From Chitinophaga pinensis (GTDB lineage Bacteria > Bacteroidota > Bacteroidia > Flavobacteriales_D > Crocinitomicaceae): a stretch of DNA of 64,000 nt. Both the position numbers and the translations under genes were made by a program. The DNA lies in NCBI GenBank assembly GCA_945902745.1, contig CAMDNE010000008.1, positions 62,001 through 126,000 on the forward strand, written 5' to 3'. The notes beneath the pieces are model-generated. The model did not search any database, was not told where the DNA came from, and worked only from the letters and a program-made list of their open reading frames with translations. Shown here in pieces: positions 53,955-64,000 of this stretch. Numbering within the stretch: the stretch's first letter is position 1; each line of letters begins with the position of its first letter.

Positions 53955-54689
53955 ATGGTTGAAAAAACAGTTTCTGAAGCAATAAATTATCGTCGTTCGG
54001 TTAGGGTTTATAAAGATGAAAAAATTGACACTGATCAAGTGAAAAATTGTTTGATCAATGCGTCTTTAGCTCCAACTAGCAGTAACATGCAATTGTGGGA
54101 GTTTTATCATATCTCCAATAAGAATACGATTAATGAATTGAGTGTAGCTTGTTTTGATCAAAATGCTGCAAAAACTGCCCAACAATTAGTCGTTTTCGTC
54201 ACACGGAAAGATTTATGGAGAAAAAGAGCACAATCGAATGTCGATTTCATTCATGCTTCCTTTGATAAACCAGAGATGGCAAAATTTGAAAAGCGAAAAA
54301 AAATGGCGCTTTCTTATTATCAAAAATTGATTCCAACCTTGTATTTTGATTTTTTAGGAATAGTTGGTTTAATCAAATTTGCTATTTTTCAAGTTGTTGG
54401 TTTATTTAGACCTATTTATCGTCAAACAAGAACAAGTGATATGCGCGTCGTTGCTCACAAAAGTACTGGTTTGGCTGCAGAAAACTTCATGGTTAGTATG
54501 GCCGCAATTGGCTATGATACCTGCCCGATGGAAGGATATGATTCTCTTCGTGTGAAGAAAATATTGAAATTATCACGCAATTCAGAAATTAATATGATCG
54601 TATCTTGTGGTTTGCGTGATGAAAATGGCGTTTATGGCGATAGATTCAGAGTTCCTTTTGAGGAAGTTTATTTTTCAGATCACGAATAA
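53955..54689 (+). CDS. Nitroreductase-family flavoprotein
   Basis: A 244-residue FMN-dependent reductase-like protein. Conserved segments are the N-terminal INYRRSVRVYKDE (phosphate-binding Arg pair, about 11-23), LAPTSSNMQLWEF near 41, the middle GLAAENFMVSMAAIGYDTCPMEGYD and C-terminal NMIVSCGLRDENGVYG. A hydrophobic insertion near 125-150 (YFDFLGIVGLIKFAIFQVVGLF) is longer than in typical NfsB enzymes and might contact the membrane. Substrate unknown. Confidence 0.87.
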   Translation: MVEKTVSEAINYRRSVRVYKDEKIDTDQVKNCLINASLAPTSSNMQLWEFYHISNKNTINELSVACFDQNAAKTAQQLVVFVTRKDLWRKRAQSNVDFIHASFDKPEMAKFEKRKKMALSYYQKLIPTLYFDFLGIVGLIKFAIFQVVGLFRPIYRQTRTSDMRVVAHKSTGLAAENFMVSMAAIGYDTCPMEGYDSLRVKKILKLSRNSEINMIVSCGLRDENGVYGDRFRVPFEEVYFSDHE

Positions 54690-54751
54690 TAAAGCATTTC
54701 TCTAAATTGCCCATATTTCATTTTAGAATTCCCTTTTCATAATTCTTTCCG

Positions 54752-54759
54752 TATCTTTG
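54752..54759 (+). promoter_or_regulatory. -7 box TATCTTTG of the ABC-F gene
   Basis: A perfect TAnnTTTG match 20 bases upstream of the ATG at 54780, preceded by TTTTCATAATTC words. Confidence 0.6.
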
Positions 54760-54776
54760 CGCCAAATTTCGAGTGA

Positions 54777-56402
<1,626 letters not shown>

Positions 56403-56416
56403 TTAATTCAATTTTA

Positions 56417-57301
56417 GTGATTTATAAGAGTTTTCCTTTGCGTCACCGGTTGATAAGTTTCATCCGAGATATTGATGTAAAAGGATTTCGGAAATTATCT
56501 ATTTTACTACCGAAATGGTTGCTTTCTGATCCTAAAACAACGGCATCTTATATCCTGAAAACGAACCATGATTTTTTGTTACGAATCAATCCGTCCGAAG
56601 ATGCTGGCGTAGAATTAAGTTTGCACGAAACTGGAACATACGAAAAAGGAATTTTGACCTTTTTACAATCCAATCTAAGAAAAGGAGATTGTTTTGTGGA
56701 TGTTGGTGCAAATATAGGACTTATGTCAATTTTTGCTTCGAATTGCGTAGGTAATGAAGGTCAAGTTTTAGCGTATGAAGCGCATCCCAAGACAGCTGAA
56801 TTATTGAAAGAAAATATTGGATTAAATCAATTGCTGAATATTCAAGTTTGTCAATATGCATTGGGTTCAGAAGAAGGCCAAACAAAAATTTACGACAATT
56901 GGCAAATCAATAGAGGTGGAGCTTCTTTGATTGTGAAAACAAACGATTCAATTGCTTTTGATATTGAAATTCATCAGTTAGACAATAAGATTCCTACTAA
57001 TTTACAACCAAAAATCATTAAAATTGACGTAGAAGGTTTTGAATTGGAAGTGTTAAAAGGAGCAAGTGAAACTATCAAAAGATTTCAACCAATACTAATT
57101 GTTGAGTTTTCTGAAATAAGGGAAAATGTGCATGAATCAGGAGCACAGCTTGTTGAAATTATTAAAACATTTGGCAATTATCGGTTCTACAAATTGAAAG
57201 GTGGAAAAGAACGTAAATCCAAACTCGTTGAAATTCTCAACAATGATCAACTTCCTCAGCACGATAATGTAATATGTATGTCAAAAATTCATAATTCATA
57301 A
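56417..57301 (+). CDS. FkbM-family methyltransferase
   Basis: A 294-residue SAM-dependent methyltransferase with a GTG start at 56417, 14 bases after the ABC-F stop. The FkbM domain (about 90-260) has the SAM-binding GDCFVDVGANIGLMS, VLAYEAHPKTAELLKENI and PKIIKIDVEGFELEVLKGA. Family members methylate hydroxyls on polyketides or surface sugars. The N-terminal 80 residues are a strand-rich cap. The C-terminus extends into an ATAATTCATAATTT repeat at the stop, so the last residues (KIHNS) may be recently acquired. Confidence 0.88.
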   Translation: MIYKSFPLRHRLISFIRDIDVKGFRKLSILLPKWLLSDPKTTASYILKTNHDFLLRINPSEDAGVELSLHETGTYEKGILTFLQSNLRKGDCFVDVGANIGLMSIFASNCVGNEGQVLAYEAHPKTAELLKENIGLNQLLNIQVCQYALGSEEGQTKIYDNWQINRGGASLIVKTNDSIAFDIEIHQLDNKIPTNLQPKIIKIDVEGFELEVLKGASETIKRFQPILIVEFSEIRENVHESGAQLVEIIKTFGNYRFYKLKGGKERKSKLVEILNNDQLPQHDNVICMSKIHNS

Positions 57302-57363
57302 TTTGGGATTTTAAAATAAATGAAAGGAAAACGGACTTTGTGCCCTTTGTGCCTTTGTGGTTT
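57285..57363. repeat. AT-rich repeat followed by CTTTGTGCC tandem words
   Basis: ATTCATAATTCATAATTT lies at 57287-57304, at the end of the FkbM gene. ACTTTGTGCCCTTTGTGCC then TTTGTGG, three imperfect copies of a 9-10-base word, lie at 57334-57363. A degraded version of the second motif occurs at about 39842-39870 inside the composite repeat block. Confidence 0.55.
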
Positions 57364-57394
57364 GTTTCTATAATTTAAAATCATTTGTAATTCG

Positions 57395-57402
57395 TAATTT
57401 TG
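57395..57402 (+). promoter_or_regulatory. -7 box TAATTTTG of the M61 peptidase gene
   Basis: A perfect TAnnTTTG match 28 bases before the ATG at 57431, preceded by TTTGTAATTCG words of the AT-rich repeat type. Confidence 0.6.
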
Positions 57403-57430
57403 TCTGCAAATAATCATTGTAAAAAACACC

Positions 57431-59140
57431 ATGGTAAATTATTCATTCAGCATTGAAAATCCGAATCAACAATATATTCAAATAAAAGCAACATTTGAAG
57501 AACTTGGTGACACAACAATTATTCGTCTACCAAGCTGGAGACCTGGAAGATATGAATTGGGAAATTTTGCTAAAAATGTAAAAGGGTTCAAAGTTTACAA
57601 TGATCAAAATAAACGTATTGATGCACCAAAAATTCTTAAAGACGCTTGGGAAATAGATACAAAAGACACAAAATTCATTCGAGTAGAATACAGTTATTAT
57701 GCGTTTGATTTAAATGCGGGTTCAACATTTCTGTCGAAAGAGCAATTATATGTGAATCCTGTAAATTGCTGTGTTTTTTCTGAATCTCACGCAGATCAAC
57801 CAACTGCTTTGGCATTGAATATACCTGCTAATTGGAAAGTAGCAAGTTCAATGACGCTAAAAGGAGATGTATTGTTGGCTGATAATTTTGATGAATTGGC
57901 TGATTCACCGTTTATTTGCTCTGAAAATCTGCAACATGATACTTACACATCTGGTGAAACACTGTTCCATTTATGGTTTAATGGCGCCGTAGAGGTTGAT
58001 TGGGATAGAATTAAAAAGGATTTTAAAGCATTTTCAGATAAGCAAATTGAAAAATTTACTGAGTTTCCAGTGAGTGAATATCATTTTCTTTTTCAAATAC
58101 TTCCAATTAAGGCATATCATGGTGTTGAACATTGTAAATCAACTGTTATTACACTTGGACCAACTTACGACCTTTTCGGGCCTTTATATAAAGAATTAAT
58201 GGGTGTTTCGTCCCATGAATTATATCACACATGGAATGTAAAGGCAATTCGACCAATTGAAATGTTTCCGTATGACTTTACAAAAGAGAATTATTCACGA
58301 TTAGGATATATTTGCGAAGGTGTGACAACCTATATGGGTGATTTGTTTTTATTGAAAAGTTCATTTTTTGATTTGCCTAACTACTTGTTAGAAATGAATG
58401 TTCAATTGCAAAAGCATTTTGATAACCATGCTCGTTTCAATTATTCTGTTGGAGATTCATCATTTGATACGTGGTTAGATGGTTATGTACCTGGAACACC
58501 TGGAAGAAAAGTGTCAATTTATACAGAAGGGTGTTTGTTAGCATTTGTGACTGATGTGATGATTCTTAGAGCTACCAATAACAAATCTAGTTTGGATGAT
58601 GTAATGAAAAGCTTGTATTTTCAATATGCGTTAAATGGAAAAGGTGTGTCTGAAGAAGATTATATGAAAGAACTTGAAAATATATCAGGAATTTCATTTA
58701 GTACTTTTTTCAAAGAATTTGTTCACGGTACAAATCCATATGAAGCAATCTTGACTGAAAGTTTTGATTATTTAGGATTAGAAATGAATCAAGTTCCTGC
58801 AAAAGCATATTCTGCCAGCAGATTGGGATTTAAAGCAGCACAAAACGGAAGTAATTTTATCGTTTCAGCCATGTATCCTGGTGGTCCAGCCGATCTTGGA
58901 GGAATGATGATAGGCGATGAAATAATTGCTGTAAATAGTTTTATGTGTCAAGGAGAACTAGAAAAATGGTTGCTATTTGTTGATCATTCTCCGAAGAATA
59001 TTTCACTCATTCGTGCAGGGAAATTGATTGAATTAACGCTACCAGAAGTAAACAGAAATTTCTATTCAGAATATACAATCACTGAAGTTGTCTTGCCAAA
59101 TAATTCTCAAAAAAGCGCTTTGAATGCTTGGATGAAGTAG
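57431..59140 (+). CDS. M61 glycyl-aminopeptidase family protein with PDZ domain
   Basis: A 569-residue peptidase. An N-terminal beta-sandwich (about 1-175, WRPGRYELGNFAKNV) is followed by the gluzincin domain with zinc motif HELYHTWN at 262-269 and a downstream Glu in ICEGVTTYMGD. A C-terminal PDZ domain (about 465-550) contains MYPGGPADLGGMMIGDEIIAVN. M61 enzymes cleave N-terminal glycine and acidic residues. There is no signal peptide, so unlike many relatives this one seems cytoplasmic. It has its own TAnnTTTG promoter box. Confidence 0.92.
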   Translation: MVNYSFSIENPNQQYIQIKATFEELGDTTIIRLPSWRPGRYELGNFAKNVKGFKVYNDQNKRIDAPKILKDAWEIDTKDTKFIRVEYSYYAFDLNAGSTFLSKEQLYVNPVNCCVFSESHADQPTALALNIPANWKVASSMTLKGDVLLADNFDELADSPFICSENLQHDTYTSGETLFHLWFNGAVEVDWDRIKKDFKAFSDKQIEKFTEFPVSEYHFLFQILPIKAYHGVEHCKSTVITLGPTYDLFGPLYKELMGVSSHELYHTWNVKAIRPIEMFPYDFTKENYSRLGYICEGVTTYMGDLFLLKSSFFDLPNYLLEMNVQLQKHFDNHARFNYSVGDSSFDTWLDGYVPGTPGRKVSIYTEGCLLAFVTDVMILRATNNKSSLDDVMKSLYFQYALNGKGVSEEDYMKELENISGISFSTFFKEFVHGTNPYEAILTESFDYLGLEMNQVPAKAYSASRLGFKAAQNGSNFIVSAMYPGGPADLGGMMIGDEIIAVNSFMCQGELEKWLLFVDHSPKNISLIRAGKLIELTLPEVNRNFYSEYTITEVVLPNNSQKSALNAWMK

Positions 59141-59156
59141 ATTAAAAAGTAATTAG

Positions 59157-59262
59157 TTTCAAATTACAAGTTGCTAGTTAAAGTATATGTGTTAAAAATC
59201 CAATATGATTTAAGAACGGAATATTTTGTATATAAGCAACTAGCAACTAATAACTAGTAATT
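59157..59262. repeat. Inverted AT-rich repeat in a convergent intergenic region
   Basis: AGTTGCTAGTT at 59169-59179 is the inverse of AACTAGCAACT at 59238-59248, and both sit in longer runs of the GCAACTA / TTAGTTGC word family (for example GCAACTAATAACTAGTAA). The region lies between convergent stops and could form a hairpin ending both genes. Confidence 0.55.
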
Positions 59263-59265
59263 TTC

Positions 59266-61614
59266 TTAAAACTTATAACTTATTCCTAAACTTGGTAAAA
59301 TAGGGAATTGGTATATTTTCTCACTTGTGATTCTGTTCACATAGAAGATATTACGTCTATCGTAAACATTCGTAATACTTCCAATTATTTCAATTACATC
59401 TTCATTTTTAAATGTAAATCGTTTTTTAACAGTTATATCAAGTCGGTGATAATAAGGTAATCTATTACTGTTGAAAGTCCCTAACAAAGTAGATACGGTT
59501 GATGGATTTGACGTTGTATAATCTGTTGTAACTCCACCAGAAAAATTATTTCCTTGATAAAACCCTGCTGTAGGGGTGAATGGAAGTCCTGACCCTAAGT
59601 TCCATCGGATACTAAGTTCTAAGTCTTTTTTCTCACCAAACAAATACGTTCCTACTAAATTTACATTATGTCGTCTATCAAAAACAGGGTTGTAGATTGT
59701 AAATCCATCCCAACGTGTTGAATGTCCGTATGAATAAACACCCCATAAAAACAAGCGTTGTTTACTATATTTTATCAAAACATCAACTCCCCAAGAAACA
59801 CCATCTTCAATAATAAAATCTTTTTTGAAAACGTCATCAATTTGAGAGAATTGAGCTACATCTTCATATAACTTGTTCTGATTAATATTGCTTAATTGAG
59901 AGAAATATTTGTAATATCCTTCGACATTAATCATCAAATTTTTAGCTAAATCGTATTCAGCCCCGATGATAGCATGCCATGCGTATTGAATTCCATTCTT
60001 AATTACTTTTTCATTTTGGTATTGGTTTACAAATGAAGTTTGCACATTGCTTGGAGCAGAGAGTAAACCATTGAATAAGTTAACAATATCTTTATCAGAT
60101 GATGCTGAAGTGAAATTTTGAGAAAATCGTCCTCCAGATAATTTAAATCTCAACTTTTCTGTAGTATTGTACTTCGCTCCAAAACGAGGTTCTAATGAAA
60201 TTGTTCCAAGTGATGCATATACTTGAGCTCTAAGGCTTGGTTGAATAACCCATCTGTTTCTAACCAAGCGACAATTAGCATATGCGCCAATTTCGGTTGA
60301 AAAATTTGTTGCTTCAATTTTACGTTTTGCCTCATTATAAGTGACAAATGACGTATTAAACCCACTAAAATTTAAACCGTAGTTCATTTCACTTTCCTTT
60401 CTCAAAAAGCGCGTAAAATCAAAACCTAAATCAAAACCACCAATTTTACTTGTTCTTGGTTCAGTAGCCTCCTCAACAAATGTTGTTTCATAAGAACTAC
60501 CATTAACATGGCCTTTTATCATCATTGGAGTAGTACTTGGAACTAATAAAAAATTCATTCCTCCTCCAGAAGCTTTCCAATCCAAATCAGCAACTGTATA
60601 ATTCACCGAATCTTGATTATGGAAGCCAAAAACACTAAATTTTGATCCACCTTTGCTATTGACAGTTACTTTACCATATAAATCAGTAAAATTAAATGGT
60701 AGGCCATTTCCATCATTAATTGACGGATACAATGTTTTTGAAGTGTAATCCAATAAACTATGTTTTGCTGATAATACATAGGAAACAGGACTAGGAACAC
60801 TATCTCTTCCTTTTCTGCCACCAATAGGTCCTTCCAAAACCAGTTTCGCTAAAAAAGGAGAAACAGAAACTTTTCCACCAAAATCATTGCGGTTACCATC
60901 TCTGTAAGAAATGTCCATAACGGATGAAATTCTTCCTCCATATTTCGCGTCAAATCCACCAGTATAAACATCTACATTTTTAACTAATTCCGTTTCAAAA
61001 ACAGAGAAAAATCCAATTGAGTGAAAAGGATTGTAGATCGTCATACCATCAAGCAATACCTTATTTTGAATTGGTGTTCCACCTCGAACATACAATTGAC
61101 CGCCTTGATCCCCAGTTGTAATAATTCCTGGAGTTACGGATAAAGCACCAACAATATCATTCTCAGCACCCATACTTGGTATTCTTTCTAATCCTTTTTT
61201 ATCCAGTTTAATCTGAGAAATTAATACCTCTGTCTTTTTATTGTTTCCTTCAGCGACAATGGTAATCTCACCCATTTCTTTGACATTATTTTTTTTCTCA
61301 AAATAAATGTTGACATCCAAAATTCCTTTAACTTCAGTTATTTCAATATTTTGAATGAAACTTTTATAAGCCGAATTGTCAGCCTTTAAAATATACGATC
61401 CCTTATTCAATTTAGGAAAACTAAAATAACCGTCAACATCTGTCACGGCGCCTGTCACAAATGAACTATCAGCACTTTTTATAAGTCGTAATTTTTGAAA
61501 ACCAACAACCTCGCTGTTTGATTTATCGCGGATAAACCCTCTTACTGTATAGTCTTGAGAGTGAGCAATTCCGACGAAGCAAAGGTTGAAAAGGAGAAAG
61601 TAAAATAATTTCAT
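59266..61614 (-). CDS. TonB-dependent outer-membrane receptor
   Basis: A 782-residue receptor with signal peptide (MKLFYFLLFNLCFVGIAHSQ), a carboxypeptidase-regulatory-like domain (about 22-105), a plug domain (about 115-245, with GALSVTPGIITTGDQGGQLY and VRGGTPIQNKVLLDG) and a barrel ending in SLGISYKF. No SusD, FecR or sigma gene adjoins, so the substrate is unknown. It is not closely similar to the receptor at 9278-11623 outside family positions. The 3' end is convergent with the M61 gene. Confidence 0.92.
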   Translation of the reverse strand: MKLFYFLLFNLCFVGIAHSQDYTVRGFIRDKSNSEVVGFQKLRLIKSADSSFVTGAVTDVDGYFSFPKLNKGSYILKADNSAYKSFIQNIEITEVKGILDVNIYFEKKNNVKEMGEITIVAEGNNKKTEVLISQIKLDKKGLERIPSMGAENDIVGALSVTPGIITTGDQGGQLYVRGGTPIQNKVLLDGMTIYNPFHSIGFFSVFETELVKNVDVYTGGFDAKYGGRISSVMDISYRDGNRNDFGGKVSVSPFLAKLVLEGPIGGRKGRDSVPSPVSYVLSAKHSLLDYTSKTLYPSINDGNGLPFNFTDLYGKVTVNSKGGSKFSVFGFHNQDSVNYTVADLDWKASGGGMNFLLVPSTTPMMIKGHVNGSSYETTFVEEATEPRTSKIGGFDLGFDFTRFLRKESEMNYGLNFSGFNTSFVTYNEAKRKIEATNFSTEIGAYANCRLVRNRWVIQPSLRAQVYASLGTISLEPRFGAKYNTTEKLRFKLSGGRFSQNFTSASSDKDIVNLFNGLLSAPSNVQTSFVNQYQNEKVIKNGIQYAWHAIIGAEYDLAKNLMINVEGYYKYFSQLSNINQNKLYEDVAQFSQIDDVFKKDFIIEDGVSWGVDVLIKYSKQRLFLWGVYSYGHSTRWDGFTIYNPVFDRRHNVNLVGTYLFGEKKDLELSIRWNLGSGLPFTPTAGFYQGNNFSGGVTTDYTTSNPSTVSTLLGTFNSNRLPYYHRLDITVKKRFTFKNEDVIEIIGSITNVYDRRNIFYVNRITSEKIYQFPILPSLGISYKF

Positions 61615-61721
61615 AAAGTTAACAGTTCATTTCTAGTCCTCGAAGATAAAACTTTCTTGTCAATTGAGGAAGACTTGACTGCAAAACTATTTAAATGGTA
61701 GGGATTATATAGTGAAAGGTT

Positions 61722-62492
61722 TTATTTGCGAAGTTGTTTTTTTGCTATATCCCAATAGACATCCATTTCTGAAAGAGTCAAATTTTCTATTCCTTTTTGA
61801 TCTTTTAAAATTAGTTCTTCCATTAACTTGAAGCGATTTATAAATTTTGTATTCGTCTTTGCTAAAGCATTTTCAGGATTAATATTTACGAAGCGAGCGT
61901 AATTAATTAACGAAAAAAGAACATCGCCGAATTCATCTTCCATCTCTTTCGAGTTTTTTTGCTGTTCTTGGTAAAACTCCTCTAATTCTTCTTTCACTTT
62001 ATCCCAAACGTCCTCTTTGTTGTCCCACTCAAAACCTATTCCTTTGACTTTTTCTTGAATTCTACTCGCTTTCACCATTGCTGGAAGTGATGTTGGGACA
62101 CCTTCCAAAACAGATTTTCTGCCTTCCTTTAATTTTATTTTCTCCCAATTATTCTTAACTTCTTCCTCAGATTCAGCAACAACATCACCATAAATATGTG
62201 GGTGACGCGTGATTAATTTTTCGCAAATAGCATTTAAAACAGACGTGACATCAAAAACTTTTTGTTCCTCACCTAATTTGCAATAAAAAACCATGTGTAA
62301 AAACAAATCGCCTATTTCACCTTTTATTGACGCTAAGTCATTGTCTGTAATAGCATCAGCTAATTCATAGGTTTCTTCAATTGTCAATGGACGAAGTGTC
62401 TCAAATGTTTGCTTTTTATCCCAAGGACACTTCTCCCGCAATTCATCCATGATGTTCAATAAGCGTTCAAATGCAATAAGTCTTTCGTCCAT
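61722..62492 (-). CDS. mazG: Nucleoside triphosphate pyrophosphohydrolase MazG
   Basis: MazG (256 aa) hydrolyses NTPs to NMP and PPi and guards against aberrant nucleotides and stringent signalling. The start is set at ATG 62492 (MDERLIAFERLLNIMDELRE) because the frame's longer starts overlap the next promoter and a TACTTTTG -7 box lies at 62505-62512. Two all-alpha MazG domains are visible: CPWDKKQTFETLRP with EETYELADAI and GEIGDLFLHMVF in the first, DEFGDVLFSLINYAR in the second. Divergent from the PagL-like gene. Confidence 0.94.
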   Translation of the reverse strand: MDERLIAFERLLNIMDELREKCPWDKKQTFETLRPLTIEETYELADAITDNDLASIKGEIGDLFLHMVFYCKLGEEQKVFDVTSVLNAICEKLITRHPHIYGDVVAESEEEVKNNWEKIKLKEGRKSVLEGVPTSLPAMVKASRIQEKVKGIGFEWDNKEDVWDKVKEELEEFYQEQQKNSKEMEDEFGDVLFSLINYARFVNINPENALAKTNTKFINRFKLMEELILKDQKGIENLTLSEMDVYWDIAKKQLRK

Positions 62493-62504
62493 TCTTTTTT
62501 TTAT

Positions 62505-62512
62505 CAAAAGTA
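62505..62512 (-). promoter_or_regulatory. -7 box TACTTTTG of mazG
   Basis: Read on the minus strand, TACTTTTG is a perfect TAnnTTTG match, 12 bases before the ATG at 62492. It supports the internal start for mazG. Confidence 0.6.
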
Positions 62513-62542
62513 GAATTTTTTTATTTGTCAAAGTCATTTGAT

Positions 62543-62550
62543 TACTTTTG
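62543..62550 (+). promoter_or_regulatory. -7 box TACTTTTG of the PagL-like gene
   Basis: A perfect TAnnTTTG match ending 7 bases before the ATG at 62558, so the mRNA would have almost no leader. It lies back to back with the mazG box 30 bases away. Confidence 0.6.
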
Positions 62551-62557
62551 TCACTGA

Positions 62558-63643
62558 ATGAAAAAAGCACTTCTTGTCATAGCACTGTTTGTTGCATTTA
62601 CTTCTTTATCTCAATCTAAGATAGAGTGGGGGATTGATTATAGGCAAAAAGTTGGGTTTTTGGCTGCTCACCGTGGAGTTATGGGGCATTTACCTCAAAA
62701 TCAATCTTATGCGAGTGAGTTATCAGTATTTTTTCAAACGAAAGGTCGAAAACAATGGCATAAAGCATGTCGCTATCCAATTGTTGGAGCGACTCTGTTT
62801 GGAGGTTCAGTTGGAAATAATGAAATATTAGGAACGTTTTGGGGAGCTTACAGCTTTATAGAATTTCCATTTGTCAAAACTAAACATTATGAACTAGTTG
62901 GTAAATTAGGTTCAGGACTGGGTTATGGTACAAAAGTGTATGACCCACTATTAAATCCTAAAAATGTGGCGATGAGTACACATTTTAATACAATAATATG
63001 TTTTGGATTAAAAAATTCTTTTGTTTTTAATAGGAATAAAATTTCATTGGGTGTTGATTTAACACATTTCAGCAATGGAGCGATCAAAGTTCCTAATCTA
63101 GGAGTTAATTTGCCCTACCTTTCTTTAGGTTATTCTAGGACAATTAGGAAGACCCAATTTGATTCACTTCCTCATCAAAATGTTATTCCTTTTAAGAAAT
63201 GGTTGTTCGGAGTAACGGCTATAGGTTCTGTAAAAGAAATCTTTCCAACAGGACAAAAAAAATATCCAGTCTTTGCATTGAGTGCACATTTTAGATGGTT
63301 TGACAGACCTAAAGTTGGGTTTGAAGGAGCTTTTGATATTATATCAAAACAAATTATTATGAAATATAAATCTGAAATCACTAAAAGCCAATGGGACATT
63401 TTACAAGTGGGATTATACGCAGGTTATCTTTTGCCGTTAGATCAATTTCATTTTACGATAGGAATGGGAGTTTATATTAAGGATAAATATCAACCTGAAG
63501 ATTATTTTTATCATAGAGTTGGGATGCGTTATTATTTCAAGAATGGACTGAATACACAAGTTGTTTTGAAATCTCATTGGGCAAGAGCGGATTATGTTGA
63601 ATGGGGATTAGGTTATACATTTAATTATAGGTCAAAGAGATGA
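62558..63643 (+). CDS. Acyloxyacyl hydrolase / PagL-like outer-membrane lipid A deacylase
   Basis: A 361-residue outer-membrane barrel with signal peptide MKKALLVIALFVAFTSLSQS. The PagL-type active-site segment is THFSNGAIKVPNLGVN at 169-184, with candidate catalytic H170 and S172. PagL removes the 3-O acyl chain of lipid A. The protein is about twice the length of Pseudomonas PagL because of an extra C-terminal set of strands (about 200-361), the normal form in Bacteroidota. It overlaps the following lipoprotein gene by 4 bases (ATGA). Confidence 0.85.
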   Translation: MKKALLVIALFVAFTSLSQSKIEWGIDYRQKVGFLAAHRGVMGHLPQNQSYASELSVFFQTKGRKQWHKACRYPIVGATLFGGSVGNNEILGTFWGAYSFIEFPFVKTKHYELVGKLGSGLGYGTKVYDPLLNPKNVAMSTHFNTIICFGLKNSFVFNRNKISLGVDLTHFSNGAIKVPNLGVNLPYLSLGYSRTIRKTQFDSLPHQNVIPFKKWLFGVTAIGSVKEIFPTGQKKYPVFALSAHFRWFDRPKVGFEGAFDIISKQIIMKYKSEITKSQWDILQVGLYAGYLLPLDQFHFTIGMGVYIKDKYQPEDYFYHRVGMRYYFKNGLNTQVVLKSHWARADYVEWGLGYTFNYRSKR

Positions 63644-64000
63644 AACATGTGATTTGTATTATTTGTGGTGTTTTATTGCTGTTTTCGTGCGCAAAACCAG
63701 AAGATAGAGCGTGTGTGAAATCGGCAGGAGAAGAAGCAGTTTTAGAAGTATTAACACCTCAAATTGATCAATTATTTCTTCATGAACATTTGGAATATGT
63801 CTTAGTGCAAGATACAATTGAGAAAGTTGTACTTACAGGTGGTAAAAACTTATTAAATTTTGTTCTAATTGATGTTAATGGCGGGCTATTGGATATTAGT
63901 AATACCAATAAGTGTAATTTTCTAAGATCCTATAAGAAGAAAGTGAAAGTTGAAATTCATTTTATAGAATTAATTAACATTCATTTTGAAGGAACAGAAT
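63640..64000 (+). CDS. Lipoprotein with GIN-like (DUF2807) domain, partial
   Basis: The frame opens at ATG 63640, overlapping the previous stop, and runs off the window after about 120 codons. It has a signal peptide with lipobox LLLFSC and a mature start AKPEDRACVK. The visible part (VEKVVLTGGKNLLNFV-like strands, then VNGGLLDISNTNKCNFL) resembles the beta-solenoid GIN/DUF2807 domain of putative adhesins. It is probably co-transcribed with the PagL-like gene. The C-terminus is not visible. Confidence 0.7.
   Translation, partial: MKHVICIICGVLLLFSCAKPEDRACVKSAGEEAVLEVLTPQIDQLFLHEHLEYVLVQDTIEKVVLTGGKNLLNFVLIDVNGGLLDISNTNKCNFLRSYKKKVKVEIHFIELINIHFEGTE

Noticed and set aside
59157-59262. CRISPR-like array from repeated GCAACTA words
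   Set aside because: The words are short, degenerate and lack unique spacers of constant length, and there are no cas genes.
62493-62570. Longer start for mazG (up to position 62570)
   Set aside because: The extension overlaps the start of the divergent PagL-like gene and both -7 boxes, and family alignment begins at MDERLIAFERLL.

Overview
The window comes from a low-GC Gram-negative bacterium of the phylum Bacteroidota, most likely order Flavobacteriales (a Fluviicola/Crocinitomicaceae-like genome is my guess; no rRNA is present to confirm it). The evidence is TonB-dependent receptors with an N-terminal carboxypeptidase-regulatory-like domain, a secreted metalloprotease with a type IX secretion sorting tail, an LpxC-FabZ fusion protein, the small ribosome-associated DUF4295 gene beside L28 and L33, short-subunit methylmalonyl-CoA mutase, Bacteroidota-type promoters (-7 box TAnnTTTG) and the near absence of Shine-Dalgarno sites.

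Layout. 1-8.2 kb (minus strand): a truncated exported protein; methylmalonyl-CoA mutase (both subunits) with two membrane-protein genes; a DinB-like protein; and a phosphoglycerol-transferase/diacylglycerol-kinase pair. 8.3-14.7 kb: a ChaN-like gene and an AsmA gene, between which a TonB-receptor gene appears to have been inserted, leaving a 31-bp direct repeat. 14.8-18.8 kb: an outer-membrane barrel, Nif3-like protein, zinc-ribbon coiled coil and DEAD-box helicase. 18.8-25.1 kb: murB, menaquinone genes (thioesterase, isochorismate synthase, MenD), TerC and three overlapping small genes. 25.1-26.1 kb: thioredoxin surrounded by dispersed repeats, including a 186-bp element with 26-bp inverted ends. 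26.1-30.1 kb: lipid A operon lpxD, lpxC-fabZ, lpxA. 30.1-32.5 kb: a 7TM sensor kinase and LuxR-type regulator.

32.7-40.0 kb is the accessory region. It carries about ten small exported proteins or lipoproteins, all on the plus strand. Several share nearly the same signal-peptide DNA but have very different mature parts. Between them lie at least four gene remnants: a lipoprotein without a usable start, an orphan signal-peptide fragment, a PDZ-domain gene broken by two frameshifts, and a CAP-domain gene truncated by a repeat block. I see no integrase, transposase or nuclease there. The proteins look like a fast-evolving family of secreted proteins, but their function cannot be read from sequence.

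40.0-64.0 kb is largely housekeeping: rlmD (without the usual iron-sulfur cysteines), cinA, rpmB-rpmG-DUF4295-ftsY, a 1558-residue secreted M43-type metalloprotease with recent internal repeats, an ACMSD-like amidohydrolase, hisS, hutH, a nitroreductase-like protein, an ABC-F ATPase with a degenerate second P-loop, an FkbM methyltransferase, an M61 peptidase, a second TonB receptor, mazG, a PagL-like lipid A deacylase and a partial lipoprotein. No tRNA, rRNA, CRISPR array or prophage was seen. Degenerate AT-rich repeats built from words such as CATAATT and GCAACTA recur between genes, often directly upstream of TAnnTTTG boxes.
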